Below, piece by piece: positions 49,471 through 58,349 of a stretch of 64,000 bases of DNA. Source of the DNA: an uncultured Lachnospiraceae bacterium (GTDB lineage: Bacteria; Bacillota; Clostridia; Lachnospirales; Lachnospiraceae); the NCBI GenBank assembly GCA_910589075.1, contig CAJUSK010000009.1:6440-70439 (forward strand). Reading direction: 5' to 3'. Both the position numbers and the translations under genes were made by a program. Position 1 is the stretch's first letter; each line of letters begins with the position of its first letter. The notes beneath the pieces are model-generated. The model was not told the origin of the DNA, did no database searches, and worked only from the letters and a program-made list of their open reading frames with translations.

Positions 49471-51096
49471 ATGGTAGTACAACACAATCTAACAGCAATG
49501 AACTCTAACAGAATGTTAGGCGTTACCACAAGCCAGCAGGCTAAGGCAACCGAGAAATTATCATCCGGTTATAAGATCAACCGTGCAGCAGACGATGCAG
49601 CAGGCCTTGCAATTTCTGAAAAAATGAGAAAACAGATCAGAGGTCTTACACAGGCATCCGCTAACGCACAGGATGGTATCTCCGCAGTGCAGACAGCAGA
49701 AGGTGCACTTACAGAAGTGCATGATATGCTTCAGAGAATGAACGAACTGGCAGTTAAGGCAGCGAACGGCACAAACTCTACTTCTGACCGTGAAGCGATC
49801 CAGGCAGAAATTGACCAGTTGGTAACAGAAATTGACCGTGTTGCAGAGACAACCAAATTCAACGAAACATACCTGCTCAAAGGTGACAAGACAGCTGTTA
49901 AAGGTTATTCTTATGGCTATGCAACTGTTACAGCAGGCAGCGTAGCACCGGCAACACTTTCTTCCATCATCGGCAGCACAGAAGTAAAAGGCCAGATGAA
50001 CGTAGACGCAGGCACAGGCCTGACAGCTACTGTATCCTTTAACTCAAAGGCTCCTTCAGCAGCTCAGAACGAAATCGTTACATCTCTGAAGAATCAGGGT
50101 CTGAACATCACTGTAGAATTGGCAACCAACAAGACGGATTCCAATGATACAAGTGCAAAACAGGAAGCTAAATACAGCATCTCCCTGAATGGTGTGGCTG
50201 CTGACAAATACACAATCGTGGCAAGTGCATCCACAACTCCTTTGTCCGAGACATCCAAGGCTACATTCTATGTTCTGGATAAGAACGGCACAAAGATCGC
50301 TACAATTACAGCAAGCGGTATCGCTGCAGCTGCTGCAACTGCTTCTGCAACATACATCAGCACAGCAAACGGCACTCAGGCTACAGGCGTAACAAGACGT
50401 GTAGACGGTATCTATTCCGCAAACGTAACAGCTGGTAAAGTTGAGGCAGCATATACGGAAGGTGAGCAGTATGCATTCTATGATGCAGACGGCAACAAGA
50501 TTTCCAAGAATGCACTTGACAAATACTTCACATCCAACTCTGTAACGAAGACCGTCAATGGACAGAGCGTTCCGTCGACGACCACGGCTGCTAAACCTTC
50601 TGCACCTGCAGTATATGACGCAGTTGGTAACAAAGTTTCCGTAACAAAGATGGCAGACAGAGTTGTTGCGAACCAGGATGTAACAGGTTCTCTGCAGGTA
50701 AGCCTTCATGTAGGTGCTGACGCAACGAACAACAACCAGATCATGATGAATCTGGAAGCTATGACTGCTAAGGGATTGGGCGTAGTAGGCCTGAGAGTAG
50801 ATGGCAGCGATGATACAAATGCACGTGATGCAATTGAAACAATCAAAGCAGCTATTACGAAAGTATCTGGCCAGAGATCCAGACTCGGTGCTGTTCAGAA
50901 CAGACTTGAGCACACCATCAACAACCTGGATAACGTTGTTGAGAACACCACATCTGCTGAAAGCCAGATCCGTGATACAGATATGGCATCTCAGATGGTT
51001 GAGTACTCCAAGAACCAGATTCTTGCACAGGCAGGTCAGTCTATGCTTGCACAGGCTAACCAGTCTAACCAGGGCGTACTGTCCTTACTGCAGTAA
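49471..51096 (+). CDS. fliC: Flagellin
   Basis: 541 residues. The conserved N-terminal D0/D1 part spans about 1-150 (MVVQHNLTAMNSNRMLG, then EKLSSGYKINRAADDAAG). A variable central domain at about 150-430 is rich in Thr, Ser, Ala and Lys. The C-terminal D1/D0 part spans about 430-541, with LSLLQ at the end. LQRMNELAVKAANGT near residue 88 matches the flagellin region recognised by TLR5 in other bacteria. The protein is exported by the flagellar type III system and forms the filament. Start ATG 49471 follows AAGGAGGTAAG. A large glycosyltransferase gene follows, so the Ser/Thr-rich centre may be glycosylated. Confidence 0.97.
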   Translation: MVVQHNLTAMNSNRMLGVTTSQQAKATEKLSSGYKINRAADDAAGLAISEKMRKQIRGLTQASANAQDGISAVQTAEGALTEVHDMLQRMNELAVKAANGTNSTSDREAIQAEIDQLVTEIDRVAETTKFNETYLLKGDKTAVKGYSYGYATVTAGSVAPATLSSIIGSTEVKGQMNVDAGTGLTATVSFNSKAPSAAQNEIVTSLKNQGLNITVELATNKTDSNDTSAKQEAKYSISLNGVAADKYTIVASASTTPLSETSKATFYVLDKNGTKIATITASGIAAAAATASATYISTANGTQATGVTRRVDGIYSANVTAGKVEAAYTEGEQYAFYDADGNKISKNALDKYFTSNSVTKTVNGQSVPSTTTAAKPSAPAVYDAVGNKVSVTKMADRVVANQDVTGSLQVSLHVGADATNNNQIMMNLEAMTAKGLGVVGLRVDGSDDTNARDAIETIKAAITKVSGQRSRLGAVQNRLEHTINNLDNVVENTTSAESQIRDTDMASQMVEYSKNQILAQAGQSMLAQANQSNQGVLSLLQ

Positions 51097-51156
51097 TCAG
51101 CCGTTAGAGTTAAGGCATGAAGATTGTAAAAGCAGCCAGACTATGGCTCGCTTAAC

Positions 51157-51176
51157 GGGGACTCGAAAGAGTTCCC
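51157..51176 (+). other. GAAA-loop hairpin after flagellin
   Basis: GGGGACTC (51157-51164), tetraloop GAAA, GAGTTCCC (51169-51176), an eight-pair stem with a stable GNRA loop. It lies 60 bases after the flagellin stop and directly before the terminator. It may protect the 3' end of the abundant flagellin mRNA. Confidence 0.5.
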
Positions 51177-51185
51177 GGCATACAG

Positions 51186-51219
51186 GAAGGGGCGGCATCA
51201 CAGCCGTCCTTTCTTTTTA
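51186..51219 (+). terminator. Rho-independent terminator after flagellin
   Basis: GAAGGGGCGGC (51186-51196), loop ATCACA, GCCGTCCTTTC (51203-51213), then TTTTTAT. An 11-pair stem including two G-U pairs. The glycosyltransferase ribosome site is only 31 bases further on, so that gene depends on readthrough or a promoter I cannot see. Confidence 0.85.
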
Positions 51220-51261
51220 TCAGATTTTTTGTGTGGATTATATTTATGAGGGAGGAAACCC

Positions 51262-53448
51262 ATGAGCGAGAAGCGACCATTGCTGACTATCTCTTTCCTG
51301 TCATCCGGCAGAGGAAAGACAATCAAGCGTTGTCTGGATTCCATTGTACCGTTGATGGAAAGGGTAGACAGTGAATTGATCATTGTAGATACGGGATGTG
51401 ATGAAGAGATCAAAGCCCTGATGGCCAACTATACGGATCAGATTGTGCCCTTTACCTGGTGTGATGATTTTTCGAAAGCAAGAAATGCCGGGTTGGAAAA
51501 GGCCAGAGGAGAATGGTTTTTATACCTGGATGATGATGAGTGGTTCATTGATACAAAAGAGATTGAAGAGTTCTTTCTGAGCGGTGAATACAAAAAATAT
51601 CGGTTTGCCAATTATATTCAGAGAAACTACATGGATTATGACAGGCATGTGTTTACGGATACATGGGTATCCCGTCTTGCCCGCCTTGAGAAAAACACAC
51701 GGTTTGTGAGCGCGATTCATGAATATCTGCATCCCTTGTACAATCCCTGTAAGTTGTTACATTCGACAGTAGAACATTTCGGTTATATTTATGCTTCCAA
51801 AGAAGAGGAACGTAAACATATTAAACGGAATATTACCTTGTTGGAGAAGATGATAGACCGTGAGCCCGATGTAATCCGCTGGTGGATTCATCTGTTGCAG
51901 GAATACCGTGCAGCCGAAGAATATCACCAGATGCAGGAACTGTGCCGGAAAGGGTTGGATCAGTTCCGATATAAAAATACAGTGGAAGTCAACCGGGACA
52001 GAGGCGCTTTTTATTGCGGTATGATCGAGGCGGATCTTCTGGCAGCCTATAATGAAGAGGCGGAAAAAGATCTGGAAAAGGCCATGCTGGACAAACGGAA
52101 CAATCAGATGTGCCGGATGCGCCTGAACAATTTGGGAACAGAAATTTATTATAAAAAAGGCGAGTATGCGAAAGCCATTGAATGTGCTGAAAAATATCTG
52201 GAGTATTATAAACTCCTTGTTGACCAGGAAGAAGAGCGCCAGCTTCAGGAAACATTTTTCGTTTTGAATGCGTTTGAGCCGTCTGGCTTAAACAGTACCT
52301 TATGCTATTATATACTGTGCGGCCTGCACTTAAACAATACGAAGATTTTGAAAGCCCATTTCTGGGAATTTGGCTGGGATGGGATGTTGATGCTGGTAAG
52401 AGGGTTTATTGGCGAAGTAGTGGACGCTATGGCCCGGCTTCCGTATGAAGATGATTTCGTTGTGATGGCCCAGACCATGGCTTCCAGAGACGGACTGGAC
52501 GAACCCTGGGATAAAATACGGGAATATGAAAACAGATCCGGCAATTCTCCGGAAGACGAAGAGAAATTCATGAAACTGGCCCGGATTTTTTCTCAGGTGA
52601 AATCTAAAAACCACTATGTCTTTTATCTGAGAATTTTATATGGCGTCTATACAAAAGAAATCGATAAACTGGATGAATGGTATGAGCAGATTTTCCATCG
52701 GGTAACGGATATTCTGCAACTGGATGACGCGATTTTTGATATTGCGGAAAAATATCATGTGAATCTGGGAATACAGTTTGAGAAGATACCCTTTGATCAG
52801 TGGTATCAGGGTGTTGAATCTTTCTTTTCCAACAGTCCTTATGACAGAATCAAACGGCGGGCCGAAGTGGTACAGAGAACCATGCCTTCTGAAGGTGTCA
52901 GTGACAGACTGATGGTAAGATATGACTATTTCTTTATGAAAACTGCTGAAGCAGCAGTTGTATTCGGATACAGCAGGGATAATCTGGAGTTATTACAGAT
53001 GTGCCTGGGTGAATTTGCGGACCGGTGTCTCGCTTTTTATGGTCATTATTTTAAAGACAGCGCGTTTGAGGGTGAAATGGAATTGCTGCCGCCTGCCTGC
53101 CGAGCGGCTGTCTGGTTCAGGCGGCTTTTGGAGGCACAGTCAGCGGGAGACAGAGAGAAGATTGGAGAGTGCCTGAAAGCGGCAGCCGGTACATTCAAAT
53201 ATTTTGAAGGCGCTATTAAAGCGTATGCGAATTTGTATGCAGCGCAGGAGAAGGCAAGGCTGGAGGCCGCGCAAGTATCTCCGGAGATGCGCGCATTGGC
53301 AGAGCAGATCAAAGAGAAAATCCGTGTACTGTTGGGGCAGGGAATGACTGCGGAGGCATATCAGGTATTGCAGCAGCTTAAAACATTTACGCCGGATGAC
53401 GTGGAAATAGCGGAACTGGAAAAAGAGATTACCAGACGGTTTTCATAA
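51262..53448 (+). CDS. Family 2 glycosyltransferase with long helical-repeat C-terminus
   Basis: 728 residues. The N-terminal GT-A domain (about 1-110, extending to 230) has ISFLSSGRGKTIKRCLDSI, LIIVDTGCDEE and the metal motif FLYLDDDEWF (DXD-type). FSKARNAGLEKARGEW is typical of WaaE/KdtX-like enzymes. From about 210 onwards the protein is a chain of helical, TPR-like repeats, unusually long, ending in EIAELEKEITRRFS. Start ATG 51262 follows GAGGGAGG. The gene is immediately downstream of flagellin, with a terminator between. I infer a role in flagellin glycosylation, as the position suggests, with the repeats binding the protein acceptor. Confidence 0.85.
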   Translation: MSEKRPLLTISFLSSGRGKTIKRCLDSIVPLMERVDSELIIVDTGCDEEIKALMANYTDQIVPFTWCDDFSKARNAGLEKARGEWFLYLDDDEWFIDTKEIEEFFLSGEYKKYRFANYIQRNYMDYDRHVFTDTWVSRLARLEKNTRFVSAIHEYLHPLYNPCKLLHSTVEHFGYIYASKEEERKHIKRNITLLEKMIDREPDVIRWWIHLLQEYRAAEEYHQMQELCRKGLDQFRYKNTVEVNRDRGAFYCGMIEADLLAAYNEEAEKDLEKAMLDKRNNQMCRMRLNNLGTEIYYKKGEYAKAIECAEKYLEYYKLLVDQEEERQLQETFFVLNAFEPSGLNSTLCYYILCGLHLNNTKILKAHFWEFGWDGMLMLVRGFIGEVVDAMARLPYEDDFVVMAQTMASRDGLDEPWDKIREYENRSGNSPEDEEKFMKLARIFSQVKSKNHYVFYLRILYGVYTKEIDKLDEWYEQIFHRVTDILQLDDAIFDIAEKYHVNLGIQFEKIPFDQWYQGVESFFSNSPYDRIKRRAEVVQRTMPSEGVSDRLMVRYDYFFMKTAEAAVVFGYSRDNLELLQMCLGEFADRCLAFYGHYFKDSAFEGEMELLPPACRAAVWFRRLLEAQSAGDREKIGECLKAAAGTFKYFEGAIKAYANLYAAQEKARLEAAQVSPEMRALAEQIKEKIRVLLGQGMTAEAYQVLQQLKTFTPDDVEIAELEKEITRRFS

Positions 53449-53453
53449 AACAG

Positions 53454-53494
53454 AAGGATTCCATGATGCACTTGCATACATGGAATCCTTTTGT
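53454..53494 (+). terminator. Rho-independent terminator after the glycosyltransferase
   Basis: AAGGATTCCATG (53454-53465) and CATGGAATCCTT (53479-53490) form a perfect 12-pair stem with a 13-base loop, followed by TTG. It starts six bases after the stop codon. Confidence 0.8.
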
Positions 53495-53570
53495 TCATGG
53501 GAACGGAAAATTCGTATGGCATGTTTTTTTATTGTCATGTATGCCGCTGGCGGATGTAGGGCAATGATGG

Positions 53571-53599
53571 TTTAAAACGGGAAAAAGATATGCTATACT
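53571..53599 (+). promoter_or_regulatory. Promoter of the MBOAT/SGNH operon
   Basis: TTTAAA (53571-53576), 17-base spacer, TATACT (53594-53599). The -10 box is preceded by TGC, an extended -10 feature. It is about 32 bases upstream of the MBOAT start. Confidence 0.6.
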
Positions 53600-53630
53600 A
53601 TACGGAAGAATCTGATGTAAGGAGAACGAT

Positions 53631-55028
53631 ATGCTTTTCAGTTCCATGATTTTTTTATGGCTGTTTTTGCCGGTGGTTTTTATTGTAAGTCGATGGATGG
53701 GGATCAGACAGCAGAATATTTTTCTTCTTGCTGCGAGTTTGTTTTTTTATGCCTGGGGAGAGCCAAAATATGTGCTTTTAATGCTGCTCTCCATTTTTTT
53801 GAACTGGAGCTGCGGTATGTTGTTGGAACGGTTTCCACCGGGCAGGCGTTTCATTTTGTGGACAGGCATTGTATTGAATCTGTCATTGCTGGGCTATTAT
53901 AAATATCTGGGGCTGTTTTGCAGGACGCTGAATCATCTGTTGCCAGGAGAACCCTTGGAAATACCGGGTATCGCCCTTCCCATTGGTATCTCTTTCTTTA
54001 CTTTTCAGGCGCTGTCTTATGTGATTGACGTGTACAGGGGCGAATGCAAAGTGCAGCGGAATATACTTTCCCTGGCGCTGTATATATCCTTTTTCCCCCA
54101 GTTGATTGCGGGGCCTATTGTAAAATATAAAGATGTAAATGCGCAGATAGAAGAACGGGATGTAACAGTGGAGAAGCTGGCAGCCGGAATCAGGCGTTTT
54201 ATTTATGGACTGGCTAAGAAAGTGCTGATCTCCAATGTGCTTGCGCACAGTGTGGACATGATTTTTGCACTGCCAGGAGAAGAAATAACAGGAATACTGG
54301 CATGGGTGGCTGCAATTATGTACACATTTCAGATTTATTATGATTTTTCCGGATACTCTGATATGGCAATCGGACTGGGAAAAATGTTTGGCTTTACATT
54401 CCATGAGAACTTCAATTACCCCTATATGTCTCTGTCTGTCCGGGAATTCTGGCAAAGATGGCATATATCTCTGAGTACCTGGTTTCGGGAGTATGTGTAC
54501 ATACCTTTGGGCGGAAACAGAAAGGGGACAGTGCGTACCTATATAAACCTGGGGGTGGTATTCTTGCTGACAGGTTTCTGGCATGGTGCAAGCTATAATT
54601 TTATTTTTTGGGGGCTGTATCACGGGATGTTCTCTATACTGGAACGACTGGGATTGTCGCGTTTTCTGGAACGGCATCGGGTAGTGGCCTTTGCCTATAC
54701 ATTTCTGGCGGTTCATTTCGGGTGGATTCTGTTCCGGATTGAGAGTATGAGACAAATTCTCAACTTAGGGGTACGGATCCTATTGCCCTGGAGATATACA
54801 ACTTCTCATTATTCGGTGTGGGAGTTTGTGAATTTACACACGCTTTTTGTTCTGGCCTGTGCCGTGCTGGGCATGGGGATTGTACAGAAATATCTGTCGA
54901 AAAAGAACCGGGGCAGAACCTGGCGTTTTTCTTTACCGGAAATGGTGTATTGCATGGGCCTGCTTTTTTTCTGCATATGCGCACTGGCAGGCAATACGTA
55001 TAATCCGTTTATTTATTTTAGATTTTGA
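53631..55028 (+). CDS. MBOAT family membrane O-acyltransferase (AlgI/DltB-like)
   Basis: 465 residues, about ten or more membrane helices. Family segments are IDVYRGE near residue 137, YDFSGYSDMAIGLGKMFGF near residue 240, SLSVREFWQRWHISLSTWFR near residue 262 and the catalytic His in FWHGASYNFIFWG near residue 322. Such proteins move acyl groups, usually acetyl, across the membrane to a wall polymer or exopolysaccharide. Start ATG 53631 follows AAGGAGAACG. The SGNH-like partner starts 13 bases downstream. This arrangement resembles AlgI with AlgJ/AlgX. Confidence 0.93.
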   Translation: MLFSSMIFLWLFLPVVFIVSRWMGIRQQNIFLLAASLFFYAWGEPKYVLLMLLSIFLNWSCGMLLERFPPGRRFILWTGIVLNLSLLGYYKYLGLFCRTLNHLLPGEPLEIPGIALPIGISFFTFQALSYVIDVYRGECKVQRNILSLALYISFFPQLIAGPIVKYKDVNAQIEERDVTVEKLAAGIRRFIYGLAKKVLISNVLAHSVDMIFALPGEEITGILAWVAAIMYTFQIYYDFSGYSDMAIGLGKMFGFTFHENFNYPYMSLSVREFWQRWHISLSTWFREYVYIPLGGNRKGTVRTYINLGVVFLLTGFWHGASYNFIFWGLYHGMFSILERLGLSRFLERHRVVAFAYTFLAVHFGWILFRIESMRQILNLGVRILLPWRYTTSHYSVWEFVNLHTLFVLACAVLGMGIVQKYLSKKNRGRTWRFSLPEMVYCMGLLFFCICALAGNTYNPFIYFRF

Positions 55029-55041
55029 CAAGGGGACAGGT

Positions 55042-56142
55042 ATGGGAGAAAGCATAAAAGAAAAACTGTGGATCGGAATGTTTTTTATAATGCTTTGCGG
55101 CAGTCAGCTTTGTTGGCTGCTTTGGGGGAAATCTGTGGAAGAAGCCGGATATGAGAATCGGGCTGCTGCTGTGCGCCCTGCATTTTCGTTGGAAACCCTG
55201 GAGGAATACCCGGCGTTGTATGAGGCGTATTATAATGATCACCTGCCCTGGCGGGACCGTCTGATTCATATCAACAGTGCGTTGGCATATTTTCTGTTCC
55301 GGTCCTCCTCCAATCAGAATGTGATCAGGGGACAGGATGGGTGGCTGTTCTATAACAGTTCCACAGACGACAATCCAATAGAGGCTTACAAGGGGATGGG
55401 ACTTTTTACACAGGATGAGCTGGAGCAGATTGCTGACAATCTGGTGGTTACAGCGAATGCTCTGGCAGAGCGGGGAATTGAGTTTGTCCTGTTCATTGCC
55501 CCCAATAAAGAGAGAATCTATGCGGAACATATGCCGTCTTATTATGGGATGCCTGCAGAGGTGTACCGGGCAGGACAGTTGGTGGGGTATCTGGAGAGAG
55601 AGACGGATATTCGTGTGGTATATCCTTATGAGGCATTGCTTGCAGCAAAGGAACAGACTGCTCTGCCGCTGTATTATCGTCTGGACACCCACTGGAATTA
55701 TATCGGGGCATATACAGGCAGCAGGGAACTGGCGGCAGAACTGGGAGTCCGGATGCCGGCTTTGGAGGAACTTGCAGTGGAAGAAACCGCGCCTACCATC
55801 TGTGATCTGGCAGATATGCTTCACTTGCGGGATGAATTGAATCAGGACCCGGATTATGTACTTTCCGGCTATGACATGTATCATCTGGTTACTGATAAAC
55901 ATGATTTGACAGGAGAATATATTTATCATTGTGAGGGTGCCGATCAGAGAAAGCTGTTTATGTTGCGGGACTCTTTTGCTGATGCTATGGACGATTTTAT
56001 GGCATCCATGTTTGATGCCAGCTATATGGTCCATTACAGCAGTTATACCAATGAGCTGGTGGACAGAGAACAGCCGGATATTTTTGTATATGAAACGGTG
56101 GAGCGGCGTCTGGGAGAGCTGCTTACGTTCCGAATAGAATAA
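55042..56142 (+). CDS. AlgJ/AlgX-like SGNH acetyltransferase partner (DHHW family)
   Basis: 366 residues with one N-terminal membrane helix and an extracellular catalytic domain. The AlgX/AlgJ pattern is visible: YNDHLPWRDRL near residue 72, LDTHWNYIGAY near residue 215 (Asp-x-His-Trp) and LRDSFADA near residue 308, with the nucleophile Ser. It accepts the acyl group from the MBOAT partner and places it on a polysaccharide outside the membrane. I start at ATG 55042. A frame extending back to 54847 overlaps the MBOAT gene and lacks a ribosome site. The polymer modified is not known. Confidence 0.85.
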   Translation: MGESIKEKLWIGMFFIMLCGSQLCWLLWGKSVEEAGYENRAAAVRPAFSLETLEEYPALYEAYYNDHLPWRDRLIHINSALAYFLFRSSSNQNVIRGQDGWLFYNSSTDDNPIEAYKGMGLFTQDELEQIADNLVVTANALAERGIEFVLFIAPNKERIYAEHMPSYYGMPAEVYRAGQLVGYLERETDIRVVYPYEALLAAKEQTALPLYYRLDTHWNYIGAYTGSRELAAELGVRMPALEELAVEETAPTICDLADMLHLRDELNQDPDYVLSGYDMYHLVTDKHDLTGEYIYHCEGADQRKLFMLRDSFADAMDDFMASMFDASYMVHYSSYTNELVDREQPDIFVYETVERRLGELLTFRIE

Positions 56143-56157
56143 ATGACAGGATAAAAA

Positions 56158-56192
56158 ACAATAGAAAGTTCATATAGCGAACTTTCTATTGT
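56158..56192. repeat. Hairpin repeat ACAATAGAAAGTTC / GAACTTTCTATTGT
   Basis: A perfect 14-base inverted repeat with a seven-base loop lies 16 bases after the AlgJ-like gene. There is no T-run. A related hairpin with the same outer arms occurs at 56968-57002. They may be members of a small dispersed intergenic repeat family. Confidence 0.6.
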
Positions 56193-56253
56193 CATGAAAA
56201 ATAGAAACACGTTATGCAGACTTTCTATGACAGAAATTACAGAAATAAAAAAA

Positions 56254-56327
<74 letters not shown>

Positions 56328-56424
56328 ATTTGGCAACGATAATAAACTGAGTACTGTTACCGAAATATATGATACACTAAAAAAGTGAGATTGTCAAAAC
56401 AAAAATGAAAAAAGAGGCAAAAAA

Positions 56425-56922
56425 ATGAAAGATTTACAAAAACCGACATTGGAACCAGATGTGTTTATTGCAGAGGGGGCTATTTGCATGGGCAATGTTA
56501 CTGTGGGGAAGGGAAGCAGTATCTGGTATCATGCAACTGTACGTGCAGACAGGGAATGTATCCATATTGGAAATTATACCAATATTCAGGATAACAGCGT
56601 GATTCATGTGGATGAGGGATTTCCGGTATGGATTGGTGATTATGTGACTATAGGGCATGGAGCGATCCTTCATGGATGCGAGATTGGGGACAATACATTG
56701 GTTGGTATGGGTGCCATCCTGTTGAATGGAGCGCGGATCGGTAAAGGCTGTATCATTGGTGCGGGCGCTCTTGTGACACAGAATATGGAGGTGCCGGATG
56801 ATACGCTTCTGCTGGGCAGCCCGGCCAGAGCCGTACGTGAGACAACAGGGACGGAACGGGAGAAGAACCATCAGAATGCAGAGGCTTATTACAGAGAAGC
56901 CCAGGAAGAAAGCGGGAAATAA
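56425..56922 (+). CDS. Gamma-carbonic-anhydrase-like hexapeptide-repeat protein
   Basis: 165 residues of left-handed beta-helix hexapeptide repeats. The three zinc-ligand histidines of the gamma carbonic anhydrase family are in place: His61 (SVIHVDEG), His78 (IGHGAI) and His83 (ILHGC). The Trp in SSIWYHATVRAD and Arg/Asp of VRADRE also fit. Members (YrdA, PaaY, CaiE) form trimers. Activity ranges from CO2 hydration to thioester hydrolysis. Start ATG 56425 follows AGAGGC. No operon neighbour hints at its use. Confidence 0.9.
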   Translation: MKDLQKPTLEPDVFIAEGAICMGNVTVGKGSSIWYHATVRADRECIHIGNYTNIQDNSVIHVDEGFPVWIGDYVTIGHGAILHGCEIGDNTLVGMGAILLNGARIGKGCIIGAGALVTQNMEVPDDTLLLGSPARAVRETTGTEREKNHQNAEAYYREAQEESGK

Positions 56923-56967
56923 CCGCAACCATATGCGGAAGAATTTTCTGCGTTTATCTTATTCATG

Positions 56968-57002
56968 ACAATAGCAAGTTCGCGAAGCGTACTATCTATT
57001 GT
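56968..57002. repeat. Second copy of the ACAATAG hairpin repeat
   Basis: ACAATAGCAAGT (56968-56979) and ACTATCTATTGT (56991-57002) are arms matching with two mismatches, and CGC/GCG pairs inside. It shares the outer arms ACAATAG and CTATTGT with the hairpin at 56158, and follows the carbonic-anhydrase-like gene by 45 bases. Confidence 0.5.
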
Positions 57003-57010
57003 ATTATGTA

Positions 57011-57040
57011 TAAAAAAGAAGCAGCTATCCGGCTGCTTCT
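57011..57040 (-). terminator. Terminator of the bacteriohemerythrin gene (minus strand)
   Basis: AGAAGCAGC (57017-57025) and GCTGCTTCT (57032-57040) pair. On the minus strand the stem is followed by a T-run (complement of 57011-57016). The hairpin spans the stop codon of the gene. Confidence 0.75.
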
Positions 57041-57441
57041 ATCTCTTTTACCATTTCCTTATCAATCATTAAAATGTGACGCTGCAACCATTCTGTCAGA
57101 TAGTCCAGCAGCTCTCTGAGAATCGAATCCTGTGTTCCCAGAGAGACGCGGGAAGCCTCTTCGTCAATGCGGGTCAGATTATCCAGAAATTTCTGGTGCA
57201 GTGCCAGATGTTCGTCCAGTTTGTCATATGCTGCGTTTTTCATGAATGTCTCTTCTTCTACAAAATGAGACAGCGTGTATGACCGGATGCCGTCTAAAAT
57301 TTCCTTTAATTCGTCAAACTTGTATAACATATTCTGATCTTTTAATAATGTCTGCGCCTGATTGGTTAAGCGGAAAAGCTGCTGATGCTGTTCATCCAGA
57401 ACAGCAATACCTGTATTGTATTCGGGACCCATTGTATTCAT
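57025..57441 (-). CDS. Bacteriohemerythrin
   Basis: 138 residues, a four-helix bundle with a non-haem di-iron site. All seven expected ligands are visible: His19 (EQHQQLF), His59 and Glu63 (HFVEEE), His78 and His82 (HLALHQ), His122 (RHILMID) and Asp127. It binds oxygen in the cytoplasm, for storage, sensing or scavenging in anaerobes. Single-domain and without signal. Its promoter is at 57479-57507. It has no operon partner. Confidence 0.95.
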   Translation of the reverse strand: MNTMGPEYNTGIAVLDEQHQQLFRLTNQAQTLLKDQNMLYKFDELKEILDGIRSYTLSHFVEEETFMKNAAYDKLDEHLALHQKFLDNLTRIDEEASRVSLGTQDSILRELLDYLTEWLQRHILMIDKEMVKEIEAAG

Positions 57442-57478
57442 CGAACGTTTCCTTTCTTCTTATGAATTCATATTACAT

Positions 57479-57507
57479 ATCTTAACATTTTCATTACAAG
57501 GTTGCAA
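57479..57507 (-). promoter_or_regulatory. Promoter of the bacteriohemerythrin gene
   Basis: On the minus strand TTGCAA (57507-57502), 17-base spacer, TAAGAT (57484-57479), about 38 bases before the start codon. Confidence 0.55.
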
Positions 57508-57530
57508 TGATAAATCATGACAATTTATGC

Positions 57531-57560
57531 TTTACATTTTTGTATATCTGGATTTATGAT
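57531..57560 (+). promoter_or_regulatory. Promoter of the LytTR/GHKL two-component system
   Basis: TTTACA (57531-57536), 18-base spacer, TATGAT (57555-57560), about 69 bases before the response regulator start. No LytTR-type direct repeat was obvious in this promoter. Confidence 0.5.
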
Positions 57561-57628
57561 AACAGGGAAACGTCTGAAGTGTTATATCTGCTGATTCGGG
57601 TTTCGGATTTTACGACAAAGGAGCGGAC

Positions 57629-58348
57629 ATGTATCGTATAGGAATCTGTGATGATGAGAAAAGCACCTGTGGGGAACTGGAAGGCCTGATACAGAAATAT
57701 GGAATTGAACATGGGCTCAATTTGGATGTAAATGTCTGGTACAGCGGGGAAAGTCTGTGCAACTATCTGAAAACAGAGGAAGTCCCGGATCTGCTTTTTC
57801 TGGATATAGAACTGATTAGTACAGACGGAATAAAAGTAGGCCGTTATATACGGGAAGAGCTGGAGAATATGGAAATTATGATTGTCTATATATCTTCCAA
57901 AAGCAGTTATGCCATGAACCTGTTCCGGATTCAGCCCCTGGATTTTCTCATTAAGCCCATAGGTTGGGAGACGGTGCAAGACATTATGGAGAGAAGCCTT
58001 CATATGTACGAGCGTAAGAATCAGATTTTTGCCTATCGGATTAAAGGCTATCATTTCAGCGTACCTTTTCGAAAAATCATGTATTTTTACAGTCAGAATA
58101 AAAAAGTTGGCATTGTCATGAAAGATGAAGAAGTACAGTTTTACGGAAAACTCAAAGAAATTGCCGGGAAAGTTCCACACAATTTTATGATGATCCATCA
58201 GTCCTTTCTGGTGAATCTGGATTATGTGGAAGAATGTTCTTACGAAATGATGAAAATGCTCAATGGTTCACTGTTGAGTATCAGCCAGCCATACCGAAGG
58301 AAAGTGCGCGAACAGATTATGCAGTACAAATGGGAGAAGATGAAATAA
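57629..58348 (+). CDS. LytTR-family response regulator
   Basis: 239 residues. The receiver domain (about 1-125) has the acidic pair Asp8-Asp9, phospho-acceptor Asp59 in LLFLDIEL and Lys109 in LIKPIGW. The C-terminal LytTR DNA-binding domain (about 135-235) has FAYRIKGYHFSVPFRKIMYF and NFMMIHQSFLVNLDYV, characteristic strands. It pairs with the GHKL kinase that starts two bases downstream. AgrA/VirR/LytR-type regulators control virulence, bacteriocin or wall genes. Targets here are unknown. Confidence 0.93.
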   Translation: MYRIGICDDEKSTCGELEGLIQKYGIEHGLNLDVNVWYSGESLCNYLKTEEVPDLLFLDIELISTDGIKVGRYIREELENMEIMIVYISSKSSYAMNLFRIQPLDFLIKPIGWETVQDIMERSLHMYERKNQIFAYRIKGYHFSVPFRKIMYFYSQNKKVGIVMKDEEVQFYGKLKEIAGKVPHNFMMIHQSFLVNLDYVEECSYEMMKMLNGSLLSISQPYRRKVREQIMQYKWEKMK

Positions 58349-58349
58349 C

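Noticed and set aside
49233..49508. A 91-codon frame across the flagellin leader
   Set aside because: It begins in the sigma-28 promoter, overlaps the flagellin start in another frame, and lacks a ribosome site.
50056..50913. A 285-codon minus-strand frame inside flagellin
   Set aside because: Cys/Ser-rich shadow of the repetitive flagellin centre with no ribosome site or family.
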